Shown: one piece after another, positions 6,653 to 11,597 of the stretch | Layout of the letters: each line of letters starts with the position of its first letter | Position numbering within the stretch: the first letter of the stretch is position 1 | Assembly (NCBI GenBank): GCA_018679695.1 | Contig: JAHHKH010000163.1 | Coordinates: 1-11,597, forward strand | Source of the DNA: Maribacter sp. | Lineage (GTDB): Bacteria > Bacteroidota > Bacteroidia > Flavobacteriales > Flavobacteriaceae | DNA: 11,597 bases | Reading direction: 5' to 3' | The notes under the pieces: generated by a model | The model's database searches: none | The model's input: the letters and a program-made list of their open reading frames with translations, nothing else | What the model was told of the DNA's origin: nothing | Position numbers and translations under genes: made by a program

Positions 6653-7720
6653 ATGGAGACAAGTACCATGAAGATGAAAATAGAAAAGGCCAAAACTTCA
6701 AAAATTCATGAAGTAGATTTTGACAACTTGGCTTTTGGGACTGTTTTTACAGATCATATGTTGATCTGCAAATTTAAGAATGGTGCTTGGGAGCAACCAG
6801 AAATTGTTCCTTACCAACCAATCACCTTAGATCCTTCTGCAAAAATATTTCATTACGGACAGTCGATTTTTGAAGGAATGAAGGGCTACAAGGATGCTAA
6901 TGATGATATATGGCTTTTCCGTCCAATGGATAATTGCAAAAGACTGAACATTTCCGCGAAAAGAATGGCCATACCTGAACTACCTGAAGCCTATTTTATT
7001 GATGGACTTAAGGAACTTATAAGGCTCGATAAGGATTGGATTCCAAAAAAACAAGGTAGTTCGTTGTACATAAGACCATTTATTTTTGCTTCGGGTAACG
7101 GATTTCATGCATCCCCTGCGGACGAATATACTTTTGTGATTGCCTGCGCTCCTTCTGGAGCTTATTTTTCAGGAAAGGTAAAAGTTCTGATTGAAGAAAA
7201 CTACTCCAGATCCGCTAATGGTGGTGTAGGTTATGCTAAAGCCGGGGGTAATTATGCCGGACAGTTTTACCCAACACAATTGGCAATTGATAAAGGATAT
7301 AATCAGGTAATCTGGACAGATGATAATACCCATGAATATATTGAAGAGGCAGGTTCAATGAATATTTTTGTTAGAATCAACGATACCTTGATTACAGCAC
7401 CGACCAGTGATAGGATTCTTGACGGAATTACCCGTAAGAGCATTTTGGAAATTGCCAAAGATGAAGGTATTCATACAGAAGTGCGTAAAATAACAGTTAC
7501 CGAAGTGGTTGAAGCGGCCAAAAGCGGCACCCTAAAAGAAATGTTCGGAGCAGGCACTGCAGCTGTAATATCCCCTATAGTTACCTTCGGATATAGAAAT
7601 GAGGATTATGATTTACCGGAAATCCAAGACGGATATGCAACAAGGCTGAAAAAGCGAATTACAGACATACAATACAACCGAAGTGAGGATAAGTTCGGGT
7701 GGCGATTGAAAGTTTCATAA
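6653..7720 (+). CDS. ilvE: Branched-chain amino acid aminotransferase
   Basis: This pyridoxal-phosphate enzyme exchanges the amino group between glutamate and the 2-oxo acids of leucine, isoleucine and valine, at the end of their synthesis or the start of their breakdown. The 355 residues show the fold-type IV pattern: GQSIFEGMKGY (69-79), YIRPFIF (139-145), YAKAGGNYAG (194-203) with the Schiff-base lysine K196, EEAGSMNIF (231-239) and GAGTAAVISP (299-308) for phosphate binding. The length matches the longer bacterial/eukaryotic BCAT2-like type. The start is uncertain: ATGs at 6653, 6668 and 6674 are all in frame, and conserved sequence begins near residue 20. It is monocistronic, with divergent DUF4920 on one side and a shared terminator on the other. 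The close AT-rich upstream region has no convincing promoter match. Confidence 0.96.
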   Translation: METSTMKMKIEKAKTSKIHEVDFDNLAFGTVFTDHMLICKFKNGAWEQPEIVPYQPITLDPSAKIFHYGQSIFEGMKGYKDANDDIWLFRPMDNCKRLNISAKRMAIPELPEAYFIDGLKELIRLDKDWIPKKQGSSLYIRPFIFASGNGFHASPADEYTFVIACAPSGAYFSGKVKVLIEENYSRSANGGVGYAKAGGNYAGQFYPTQLAIDKGYNQVIWTDDNTHEYIEEAGSMNIFVRINDTLITAPTSDRILDGITRKSILEIAKDEGIHTEVRKITVTEVVEAAKSGTLKEMFGAGTAAVISPIVTFGYRNEDYDLPEIQDGYATRLKKRITDIQYNRSEDKFGWRLKVS

Positions 7721-7721
7721 T

Positions 7722-7746
7722 AAAAAAGGGCTTAGAGCCCTTTTTT
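7722..7746. terminator. Bidirectional terminator shared by ilvE and the MazG-like gene
   Basis: A perfect 11-bp stem joins AAAAAAGGGCT (7722-7732) and AGCCCTTTTTT (7736-7746) through a TAG loop. It has T-tracts on both strands, so it can end transcription from both sides. It starts two bases after the ilvE stop and includes part of the stop codon of the facing gene. Confidence 0.92.
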
Positions 7747-8131
7747 ATTTATCCAAAATACTTTCAATATTCGGTTTGGAATAATTAGGGCCTTTCAGAA
7801 CTTTGCCATCTTCCCTATAGATTGGTTTCCCATCGGCTCCTAACTTACTCATATTACTACGTTGGATCTCTTCAAATACTTCCTCGATTTTATGTTGCAT
7901 ACCATGCTCCAGTATCGTTCCGCATAAAATGTATAGCATATCCCCCAATGCATCAGCAACTTCTACCAAATCATTATTGTTGGCCGCCTCGAAATATTCT
8001 TTATTCTCCTCATCCATTAAATTAAACCGGAGCAAATTCTTTTCTTTACCTAAATCGGCCCTCATCGTCTTGGAAACCCCGAGACCAAAAGAATTGTGAA
8101 ATAATTCTACTTCACTTATTTTATGCTTCAT
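7745..8131 (-). CDS. MazG-like nucleoside triphosphate pyrophosphohydrolase family protein
   Basis: This is a small all-alpha NTP pyrophosphatase-like protein, probably cytoplasmic, of the kind that hydrolyses (deoxy)nucleoside triphosphates to monophosphates and may clear damaged nucleotides. The substrate is not known. In its 128 residues the metal-binding pattern is complete: EENKE (41-45), then E57, D60 and D64 in EVADALGD (57-64). It also has the family's tail RSNMSKLGADGKPIYREDGKVLKGPNY (in part, 91-117), which separates this subgroup from classical MazG and from HisE. It is a single-domain form, half a classical MazG. It converges on ilvE and shares its terminator; no partner gene is adjacent. 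No clear promoter box is visible in the AT-rich DNA before it. Confidence 0.85.
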   Translation of the reverse strand: MKHKISEVELFHNSFGLGVSKTMRADLGKEKNLLRFNLMDEENKEYFEAANNNDLVEVADALGDMLYILCGTILEHGMQHKIEEVFEEIQRSNMSKLGADGKPIYREDGKVLKGPNYSKPNIESILDK

Positions 8132-8297
8132 TTTTATACAATTAGATTAGCTTTGCATAAAAATATAAAATACGAGAGGAAATTTTCAATGAATTTATTC
8201 ACAACCTAGAGCAACTCTTGTTAATCAGATCACTTAGGTGCGTAAATTCAAGACTTTTCATTTCAACTATTTCTGAATAACTTATTTGATACACATT

Positions 8298-8486
8298 ATG
8301 TTCAGCACCGGACAATTGATTTTTGCCATCCTTTTCATTGTTGTCTTTTCTATGATAATTGCGTTGTCCTACAAAAAAGACAAAAAGTTACATTCCAAAA
8401 ATTATAAGGGTGTAAAGTGGGTGGGGATAATTTTTATCATCTTCTTATTAATCCTGTTTTATATTAAGTATTTACTTAAGAATTAA
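8298..8486 (+). CDS. Small two-helix membrane protein of unknown function
   Basis: The 62-residue product has two hydrophobic helices (about 5-25 and 43-60) joined by a basic loop rich in Lys (YKKDKKLHSKNYKG). The positive-inside rule places the loop in the cytoplasm and both ends outside. I recognise no domain, although proteins starting MFSTGQL with this layout look familiar from flavobacterial genomes as conserved hypotheticals. The ATG at 8298 is preferred; the frame can be extended four codons to a TTG (8286), which is unlikely. Its neighbours (MazG-like gene upstream, facing away; another small membrane protein downstream) do not suggest a function. Confidence 0.65.
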   Translation: MFSTGQLIFAILFIVVFSMIIALSYKKDKKLHSKNYKGVKWVGIIFIIFLLILFYIKYLLKN

Positions 8487-8560
8487 GAGAAAAATTACAG
8501 TTACCACAAAAATTAACACTTTGACAACAATTAGTGCGTTTTATCCCGTATATAATACCA

Positions 8561-8582
8561 AACAACGTAATTTTGCGTTGTT
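8561..8582 (+). promoter_or_regulatory. TAnnTTTG promoter box inside a 7-bp inverted repeat, upstream of the 59-residue gene
   Basis: TAATTTTG (8568-8575) is an exact Bacteroidota -7 box. It fills the whole spacer between AACAACG (8561-8567) and its complement CGTTGTT (8576-8582). No good -33 TTTG is at the expected distance. The start codon at 8602 would leave a leader of about 20-25 bases. Confidence 0.45.
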
Positions 8583-8601
8583 CATCTAAATAACTGAACC
8601 A

Positions 8602-8781
8602 ATGGTGACATTTCTAACAATAGTTTTTATTCTGGTTTTTATAAACGCTGCAATGATGTTCTCAAGTATGTATAACAGCAACAGGAACAGAAATAATGTT
8701 CAGAACAAAACCACAAAATCAACACTTTCCAAAATCTATCCTATAGAATTGGTCACTTCGAACTACAAGAAGGCAGTTTAG
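8602..8781 (+). CDS. Very small single-helix membrane protein of unknown function
   Basis: An ATG at 8602 opens a frame of 59 codons ending at TAG (8779-8781). The N-terminal 22 residues (MVTFLTIVFILVFINAAMMF) form one hydrophobic helix or an uncleaved signal anchor. An Asn/Arg-rich polar linker follows (about 24-40), then a C-terminal segment SKIYPIELVTSNYKKAV. The following features argue that it is real: a TAnnTTTG box at a suitable distance upstream, a coherent membrane-anchor-plus-tail layout, and no competing gene in 392 bases. The tail looks like a conserved short motif, but I cannot name a family. Confidence 0.55.
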   Translation: MVTFLTIVFILVFINAAMMFSSMYNSNRNRNNVQNKTTKSTLSKIYPIELVTSNYKKAV

Positions 8782-8827
8782 TTAGTACCTTTAAGAAATC
8801 TTTTCAAGACTTGTTTATTTTTACCGC

Positions 8828-8848
8828 ATTGGAAGTTTATTTTCCAAT
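8828..8848 (+). repeat. Hairpin-forming inverted repeat upstream of crcB
   Basis: ATTGGAA (8828-8834) and TTCCAAT (8842-8848) are perfect complements around a 7-base loop, 30 bases before the crcB start. It does not resemble the fluoride riboswitch and has no T-tract. It may end the upstream transcript weakly, regulate crcB, or be chance. Confidence 0.3.
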
Positions 8849-8878
8849 TTGTGCTTATAAAGAAATTGTTCGCGAGAC

Positions 8879-9250
8879 ATGAAACAATTGCTACTTGTTT
8901 TTTTGGGTGGAGGCTTAGGTAGTTTACTCCGGTACATTATCTCCAAAACTTTCAACAATTATTTCGAGCATTTTTATTTAGGGACTTTTTTGGTCAATAT
9001 GATCGGGTGCCTTATCATTGGACTGGTATTAGGACTATCCTATAAGAACAATTTACTCTCCCAAAACCAAACTTTGTTATTGACCACAGGTTTCTGTGGG
9101 GGCTTTACTACTTTTTCATCTTTTGCATTCGAGAACCATTCTTTATTAAAGAGTGGAGAAATTCTTCACTTTTCCATCTATACTTTTTCGAGTATTGTTA
9201 TTGGTATTCTTGCAGTACTTCTGGGTCTGTGGTTATCAAAACTTGGATAG
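8879..9250 (+). CDS. crcB: Fluoride efflux channel CrcB (Fluc)
   Basis: CrcB is a small inner-membrane channel that lets fluoride leave the cell; two copies assemble head to tail to form a dual-topology dimer. The 123 residues are the normal length and give four hydrophobic helices (about 3-20, 33-54, 64-86, 97-119). Family motifs are GGGLGSLLRY (10-19), GTFLVNMIGC (35-44, with the pore asparagine N40) and GFCGGFTTFSSF (71-82, including the phenylalanine and the TTFS break that line the pore). It is a single-copy form here, so a homodimer is expected unless a second copy lies elsewhere. It stands alone between the small 59-residue gene and the P-II/amtB control region. I find neither a crcB riboswitch upstream nor a clear terminator downstream. 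Confidence 0.95.
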   Translation: MKQLLLVFLGGGLGSLLRYIISKTFNNYFEHFYLGTFLVNMIGCLIIGLVLGLSYKNNLLSQNQTLLLTTGFCGGFTTFSSFAFENHSLLKSGEILHFSIYTFSSIVIGILAVLLGLWLSKLG

Positions 9251-9401
9251 ATCGTATTTACCTTACTATTCCTTCAATTAATTCTATATTCTAAGCCTGC
9301 ACTGCATTTCATATTGTATACTTTATACACTTATGAACTTGGATTTCGATTCCCTAGGATACCTAAAGCACATATTTCTAATTATTTCTTTTTAAAATAT
9401 A

Positions 9402-9424
9402 ATACCCCTATTTTTTTGGGGTAT
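9402..9424 (+). promoter_or_regulatory. Distal CCCC/GGGG inverted repeat upstream of the P-II/amtB unit
   Basis: ATACCCC (9402-9408) and GGGGTAT (9418-9424) are perfect arms around TATTTTTTT. A nearly identical element recurs 52 bp downstream, about five helical turns, so both would face the same side of DNA. It is probably an operator for a dimeric regulator. The T-run sits inside the loop rather than after the stem, so it does not look like a terminator for crcB. Confidence 0.65.
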
Positions 9425-9432
9425 AAATTATT

Positions 9433-9452
9433 ATATTGATAAATATTGATAA
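9433..9452 (+). repeat. Exact 10-bp tandem repeat between the two operators
   Basis: ATATTGATAA occurs twice head to tail (9433-9442 and 9443-9452), exactly filling most of the gap between the two CCCC/GGGG elements. The one-helical-turn period suggests a binding or DNA-bending site, though simple AT-rich slippage could also make it. Confidence 0.5.
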
Positions 9453-9453
9453 T

Positions 9454-9477
9454 ATACCCCTATTTTTTTTAGGGTAT
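9454..9477 (+). promoter_or_regulatory. Proximal CCCC/GGGG inverted repeat, at the promoter of the P-II/amtB unit
   Basis: The element runs ATACCCCTA, a T-run, then TAGGGTAT. It matches the distal copy at the first sixteen bases and again at the closing GGGTAT. The right arm has three Gs against four Cs, so the palindrome is imperfect. Its right end lies where the -33 box of the predicted promoter should be, fitting either repression or activation from a position near -35. Confidence 0.65.
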
Positions 9478-9491
9478 GTAATTTAATATTC

Positions 9492-9499
9492 TACATTTG
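9492..9499 (+). promoter_or_regulatory. Bacteroidota-type -7 promoter box of the P-II/amtB unit
   Basis: TACATTTG matches TAnnTTTG exactly, 19 bases before the P-II start codon. The expected -33 position (about 9468-9473) falls in the proximal operator and carries only TTTA, a poor match. A weak -33 under an operator suggests that an activator helps the polymerase, which is inference. Confidence 0.55.
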
Positions 9500-9518
9500 G
9501 CGCTTTAAACTACAAATT

Positions 9519-9857
9519 ATGAAACAGATCGAAGCAATTATTAGAAAATCAAAATTTGATGATGTAAAGAATGCATTACATCAAATTGAGGTAAACTTTT
9601 TTAGTTACTGGGATGTAACGGGAGTTGGCAATGAGAAACAAGGGCACGTATATAGGGGAATTTCCTATAGTACCAGCGATATCCAAAGAAGATATTTGTC
9701 TATAGTCGTTTCCGATGAATTTTTGGAAAGAACGGTTGAGGCAATTTTGGAATCCGCTTATACAGGTAATGTAGGCGTTGGTAAAGTATTCGTTTCCGAA
9801 GTTATCGAGGCCTATCGTATAAGAACCAAAGAAAACGGTCACGCCGGTATCAACTAA
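9519..9857 (+). CDS. P-II family nitrogen regulatory protein (GlnB/GlnK type)
   Basis: P-II proteins are cytoplasmic homotrimers that read ATP/ADP and 2-oxoglutarate and pass the nitrogen status to partners. Encoded next to amtB, this one most likely binds and blocks the ammonium channel when nitrogen is plentiful. The 112 residues cover the complete ferredoxin-like fold: KQIEAIIRKSKFDDVKNAL (2-20), the T-loop (about 35-55), the B-loop with GNVGVGK (83-89, K89 like K90 of E. coli) and the C-loop arginines R100 and R102. The T-loop is one residue shorter than in E. coli but keeps YRGISY, and Y50 aligns with the tyrosine that E. coli uridylylates. The glutamine that binds Mg and 2-oxoglutarate in E. 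coli (Q39) aligns with E39 or, with a shifted gap, Q41. No uridylyltransferase gene is in the window. It is the first gene of a two-gene unit, 26 bases before amtB. Confidence 0.93.
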   Translation: MKQIEAIIRKSKFDDVKNALHQIEVNFFSYWDVTGVGNEKQGHVYRGISYSTSDIQRRYLSIVVSDEFLERTVEAILESAYTGNVGVGKVFVSEVIEAYRIRTKENGHAGIN

Positions 9858-9883
9858 ATTTTAAACAACTAAACTTTTACAAA

Positions 9884-11128
9884 ATGGATGCAGGATTATT
9901 TACAGCGAACAATGTTTGGATGATGGTATGTACCGCCCTCGTTTTCTTTATGCACACGGGGTTTTCCTTATTGGAAATTGGGCTTACCAGAGAAAAAAAC
10001 ACAATTAATATTTTATTCAAGAATGTCTTTATTATATGTATAGGGCTTTTGATGTACTACATAGGGGGTTTTAATTTAATGTACCCGGGTGATTTTAATG
10101 GCTTCCTAGGGTTTGCCGGTTTTGGCCTTCCTATCGGGGCAGATGGACTTACACCAGAATATGCAGATGGCGGATATACGTACTGGACCGATTTCTTGTT
10201 CCAAGCGATGTTCGCGGCCACGGCAGCGACCATTGTATCGGGTGCCGTTGCTGAACGGGTTAAGTTAGGTTCCTTTATGATTTTCGTTATTATATATGTA
10301 GGCTTGGTTTATCCTATTGTTGGATCATGGCAATGGGGTGGCGGATTCCTTTCTACCTTAGGTGGGGAAGAAAGTGGCTTCTATGACTTTGCAGGTTCTA
10401 CCTTAGTACACTCTGTTGGTGGGTGGGCAGCACTTGTCTTCATCTATCTACTGGGATCACGAATTGGTAAGTTTGGCGATGATGGAAAACCAAAAGCTAT
10501 TCCAGGCCATAATATTCCATTGGCCGCTGTTGGAGTTTTTATACTTTGGCTAGGTTGGTTTGGGTTTAACGGAGGTTCAGTTCTTTCTGCTGACCCTGCA
10601 TTAACTTCTTTGGTCTTAGTAACCACAAGCTTGGCGGCTGCCGCAGGAGGGGTTTCTGCCTTTATAACTTCAACAGTACTATACAAGAATTTTGATTTGA
10701 CCATGTTTCTTAATGGTATTTTAGGTGGGCTTGTAGGTATAACTGCAGGTGCAGACCTAATGTCACCTTTAGAATCTATCGCCATCGGATTAATTGCTGG
10801 TGTAATTATTGTATTGGGAGTTGCTCTTATTGACAAACTGAGATTGGATGATCCTGTAGGTGCGGTAACAGTACACCTTATTTGTGGTATCTGGGGCACA
10901 TTGGCAGTAGGCCTATTTGGCGATTTGGCCGGTGTAGATCAGTTCATATACCAATTAACCGGGGTTGGAGCAGCTGCTGTTTTCTGTTGTCTAACGGCCT
11001 TTATAATCATCTTTATTCTTAAGAAAACAATGGGTATACGTGTGTCTAAAGAAGAAGAAGTTGAAGGTTTGGACATTCACGAACATGGAATGGACGCTTA
11101 CCCGGACTTTAGAATGAACCAACATTAA
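9884..11128 (+). CDS. amtB: Ammonium transporter AmtB
   Basis: AmtB is a trimeric inner-membrane channel that takes up ammonium. The 414 residues predict eleven helices. Pore residues align with E. coli AmtB: the twin histidines H176 (in LVHSVGG) and H331 (in VHLICG), the gate phenylalanines F110 (QAMFAA) and F228 (WFGFNGGS), the ligand site W151 and S232. The N-terminus, with HTGFSLLEIGLTREKNT (24-40), belongs to the Amt branch with 'F-x-L-E-x-G-L-x-R-x-K-N' rather than the enterobacterial type, and there is no cleavable signal peptide. The conserved cytoplasmic tail RVSKEEEVEGLDIHEHGMDAYPDF (in part, 386-409) that contacts P-II is intact. A strong terminator follows directly. A 151-codon frame on the opposite strand (10444-10899) is a shadow. 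Confidence 0.97.
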   Translation: MDAGLFTANNVWMMVCTALVFFMHTGFSLLEIGLTREKNTINILFKNVFIICIGLLMYYIGGFNLMYPGDFNGFLGFAGFGLPIGADGLTPEYADGGYTYWTDFLFQAMFAATAATIVSGAVAERVKLGSFMIFVIIYVGLVYPIVGSWQWGGGFLSTLGGEESGFYDFAGSTLVHSVGGWAALVFIYLLGSRIGKFGDDGKPKAIPGHNIPLAAVGVFILWLGWFGFNGGSVLSADPALTSLVLVTTSLAAAAGGVSAFITSTVLYKNFDLTMFLNGILGGLVGITAGADLMSPLESIAIGLIAGVIIVLGVALIDKLRLDDPVGAVTVHLICGIWGTLAVGLFGDLAGVDQFIYQLTGVGAAAVFCCLTAFIIIFILKKTMGIRVSKEEEVEGLDIHEHGMDAYPDFRMNQH

Positions 11129-11130
11129 TA

Positions 11131-11167
11131 AAAAAAAGACGGAGCGTTTGGCAGAACGCTCCGTTTT
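11131..11167 (+). terminator. Strong terminator after amtB
   Basis: ACGGAGCGTT (11139-11148) pairs perfectly with AACGCTCCGT (11155-11164) around a TGGCAG loop. An A-run precedes and TTTT follows. It lies ten bases after the amtB stop, so the porin downstream is probably transcribed separately. Confidence 0.9.
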
Positions 11168-11211
11168 ATAACCATTTTCAGCTTAATTCTCAAATCATTA
11201 ATAGTAAAAAC

Positions 11212-11227
11212 ATCTCTAAAAAGAGAT
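11212..11227 (+). repeat. Small inverted repeat in the leader of the porin gene
   Basis: ATCTCT (11212-11217) and AGAGAT (11222-11227) are perfect complements with a 4-base AAAA spacer, 16 bases before the porin ATG. A second, overlapping pair AGATT/AATCT follows. It may be an mRNA hairpin or operator, or chance. Confidence 0.3.
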
Positions 11228-11243
11228 TCTAAATCTTTGAAAT

Positions 11244-11597
11244 ATGAAAACAATTACAAATACAAATTACGTAAAAAATTTAGTTCTTCTGGCAATTATG
11301 CTATTGGCAACGGTAGCCTTTGCGCAAGAAGAGGAAACAGAAGAAGTTAAATCAAAATTTACCCTGAGTGGCACTATTGATGCTTATTACCGTGCTAACC
11401 TGAATTCAGCAAATTCTGGAACTAATTACTCTGCTCCAGGCAGTTCATTCGCAAACCTTCCAGGTTTTGCCCTTGGCATGGCCAATGTCATTGCAAGTTA
11501 TGAAGGTGAAAAAGTAGGTTTCGTGGCAGATTTGGTATTTGGCCCAAGAGGAACCGATGCAATTTTTGCTTCTCCAATGTACTCTGCTACCGGGGAT
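11244..11597 (+). CDS. Outer-membrane beta-barrel porin, probably BBP2/OmpL-like (5' part only)
   Basis: An ATG at 11244 opens 118 codons without a stop, and the gene runs off the window. Residues 1-28 form a clear signal peptide: a basic, polar start, a hydrophobic core (LVLLAIMLLATVAFA) and cleavage after AFA, before Q-E-E-E. After an acidic linker the sequence alternates like outer-membrane strands: KFTLSGTIDAYYRANL, then SFANLPGFALGMANVIASYE (in part) and KVGFVADLVFGPRG. The aromatic 'DAYYR' strand and the 'GFVADLVFG' strand fit the Bacteroidota putative beta-barrel porin-2 family. The position after P-II/amtB suggests a role when nitrogen is scarce, such as letting small nitrogen compounds cross the outer membrane, but the terminator in between means separate expression. 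Family assignment rests on a fragment. Confidence 0.8.
   Translation, partial: MKTITNTNYVKNLVLLAIMLLATVAFAQEEETEEVKSKFTLSGTIDAYYRANLNSANSGTNYSAPGSSFANLPGFALGMANVIASYEGEKVGFVADLVFGPRGTDAIFASPMYSATGD

Noticed and set aside
6635..6655. A direct repeat CGATAAAA upstream of ilvE
   Set aside because: It is short and AT-rich, has no promoter match around it, and is likely chance.
6547..6693. A 49-codon N-terminal extension of the DUF4920 frame
   Set aside because: The lipoprotein signal peptide begins at 6546, and the extension would bury it and run into the ilvE start region.
8521..8556. TTGACA and TATAAT boxes resembling an E. coli sigma-70 promoter
   Set aside because: The spacing is 24 bases instead of about 17, and Bacteroidota use a different consensus; the nearby TAATTTTG is the better candidate.
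9402..9424. The distal inverted repeat as a terminator of crcB
   Set aside because: The T-run is in the loop rather than after the stem, it lies 150 bases past the crcB stop, and a near-copy recurs at the next promoter.
9576..9842. An 88-codon minus-strand frame opposite the P-II gene
   Set aside because: It is antisense to a clear P-II gene and has no start signals or recognisable sequence.
10444..10899. A 151-codon minus-strand frame opposite amtB
   Set aside because: It is low-complexity, rich in Pro, Ala, Thr and Ser, with no motif, and is fully explained as a shadow of the conserved amtB gene.

Overview
The window looks like an ordinary chromosomal stretch from a member of the Flavobacteriaceae (Bacteroidota). 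The base composition is AT-rich and Shine-Dalgarno sites are weak or absent. Several start regions carry the Bacteroidota -7 promoter box TAnnTTTG. The gene families also fit: a flavobacterial-type DnaJ, stand-alone MnmD, a DUF4920 lipoprotein, a Bacteroidota-type P-II protein next to AmtB, and a beta-barrel porin. I see no rRNA, tRNA, insertion sequence, phage gene, CRISPR array or integration scar.

Left part (1-6546, all on the minus strand, so read right to left). A DUF4920 lipoprotein gene and mnmD (tRNA wobble-uridine methyltransferase) are joined by a TAATG overlap. Next is a TIGR01777-type NAD(P)-binding epimerase-like protein. Then comes grpE-dnaJ, the nucleotide-exchange factor and J-protein of the DnaK chaperone, with two hairpins after it. 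Last is a two-gene NatA/NatB-type ABC exporter whose genes overlap by 8 bases, with perhaps the first codons of a further gene at the window edge.

Middle (6653-9250). ilvE (branched-chain aminotransferase, plus strand) converges on a MazG-like nucleotide pyrophosphohydrolase gene; the two share one bidirectional terminator. Two very small membrane-protein genes of unknown function follow (62 and 59 residues; the second overlaps no longer gene), then crcB, a fluoride channel.

Right part (9251-11597, plus strand). A highly structured regulatory region precedes a P-II gene and amtB, the usual pair for sensing nitrogen status and gating ammonium uptake. A strong terminator closes this unit. After it an outer-membrane beta-barrel porin gene begins and runs off the window.

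No new enzymatic or defence system is visible. The most interesting material is regulatory: (i) two nearly identical CCCC/GGGG inverted repeats set 52 bp apart, with an exact 10-bp tandem repeat between them, upstream of P-II/amtB; (ii) a sigma-54-like element overlapping a standard Bacteroidota promoter, with a repeated TGACATTT upstream, in front of grpE-dnaJ; (iii) a 9-bp inverted repeat enclosing the -7 box of the ABC exporter. Among the proteins, DnaJ has lost two of its four zinc-binding repeats and P-II has an altered T-loop base.
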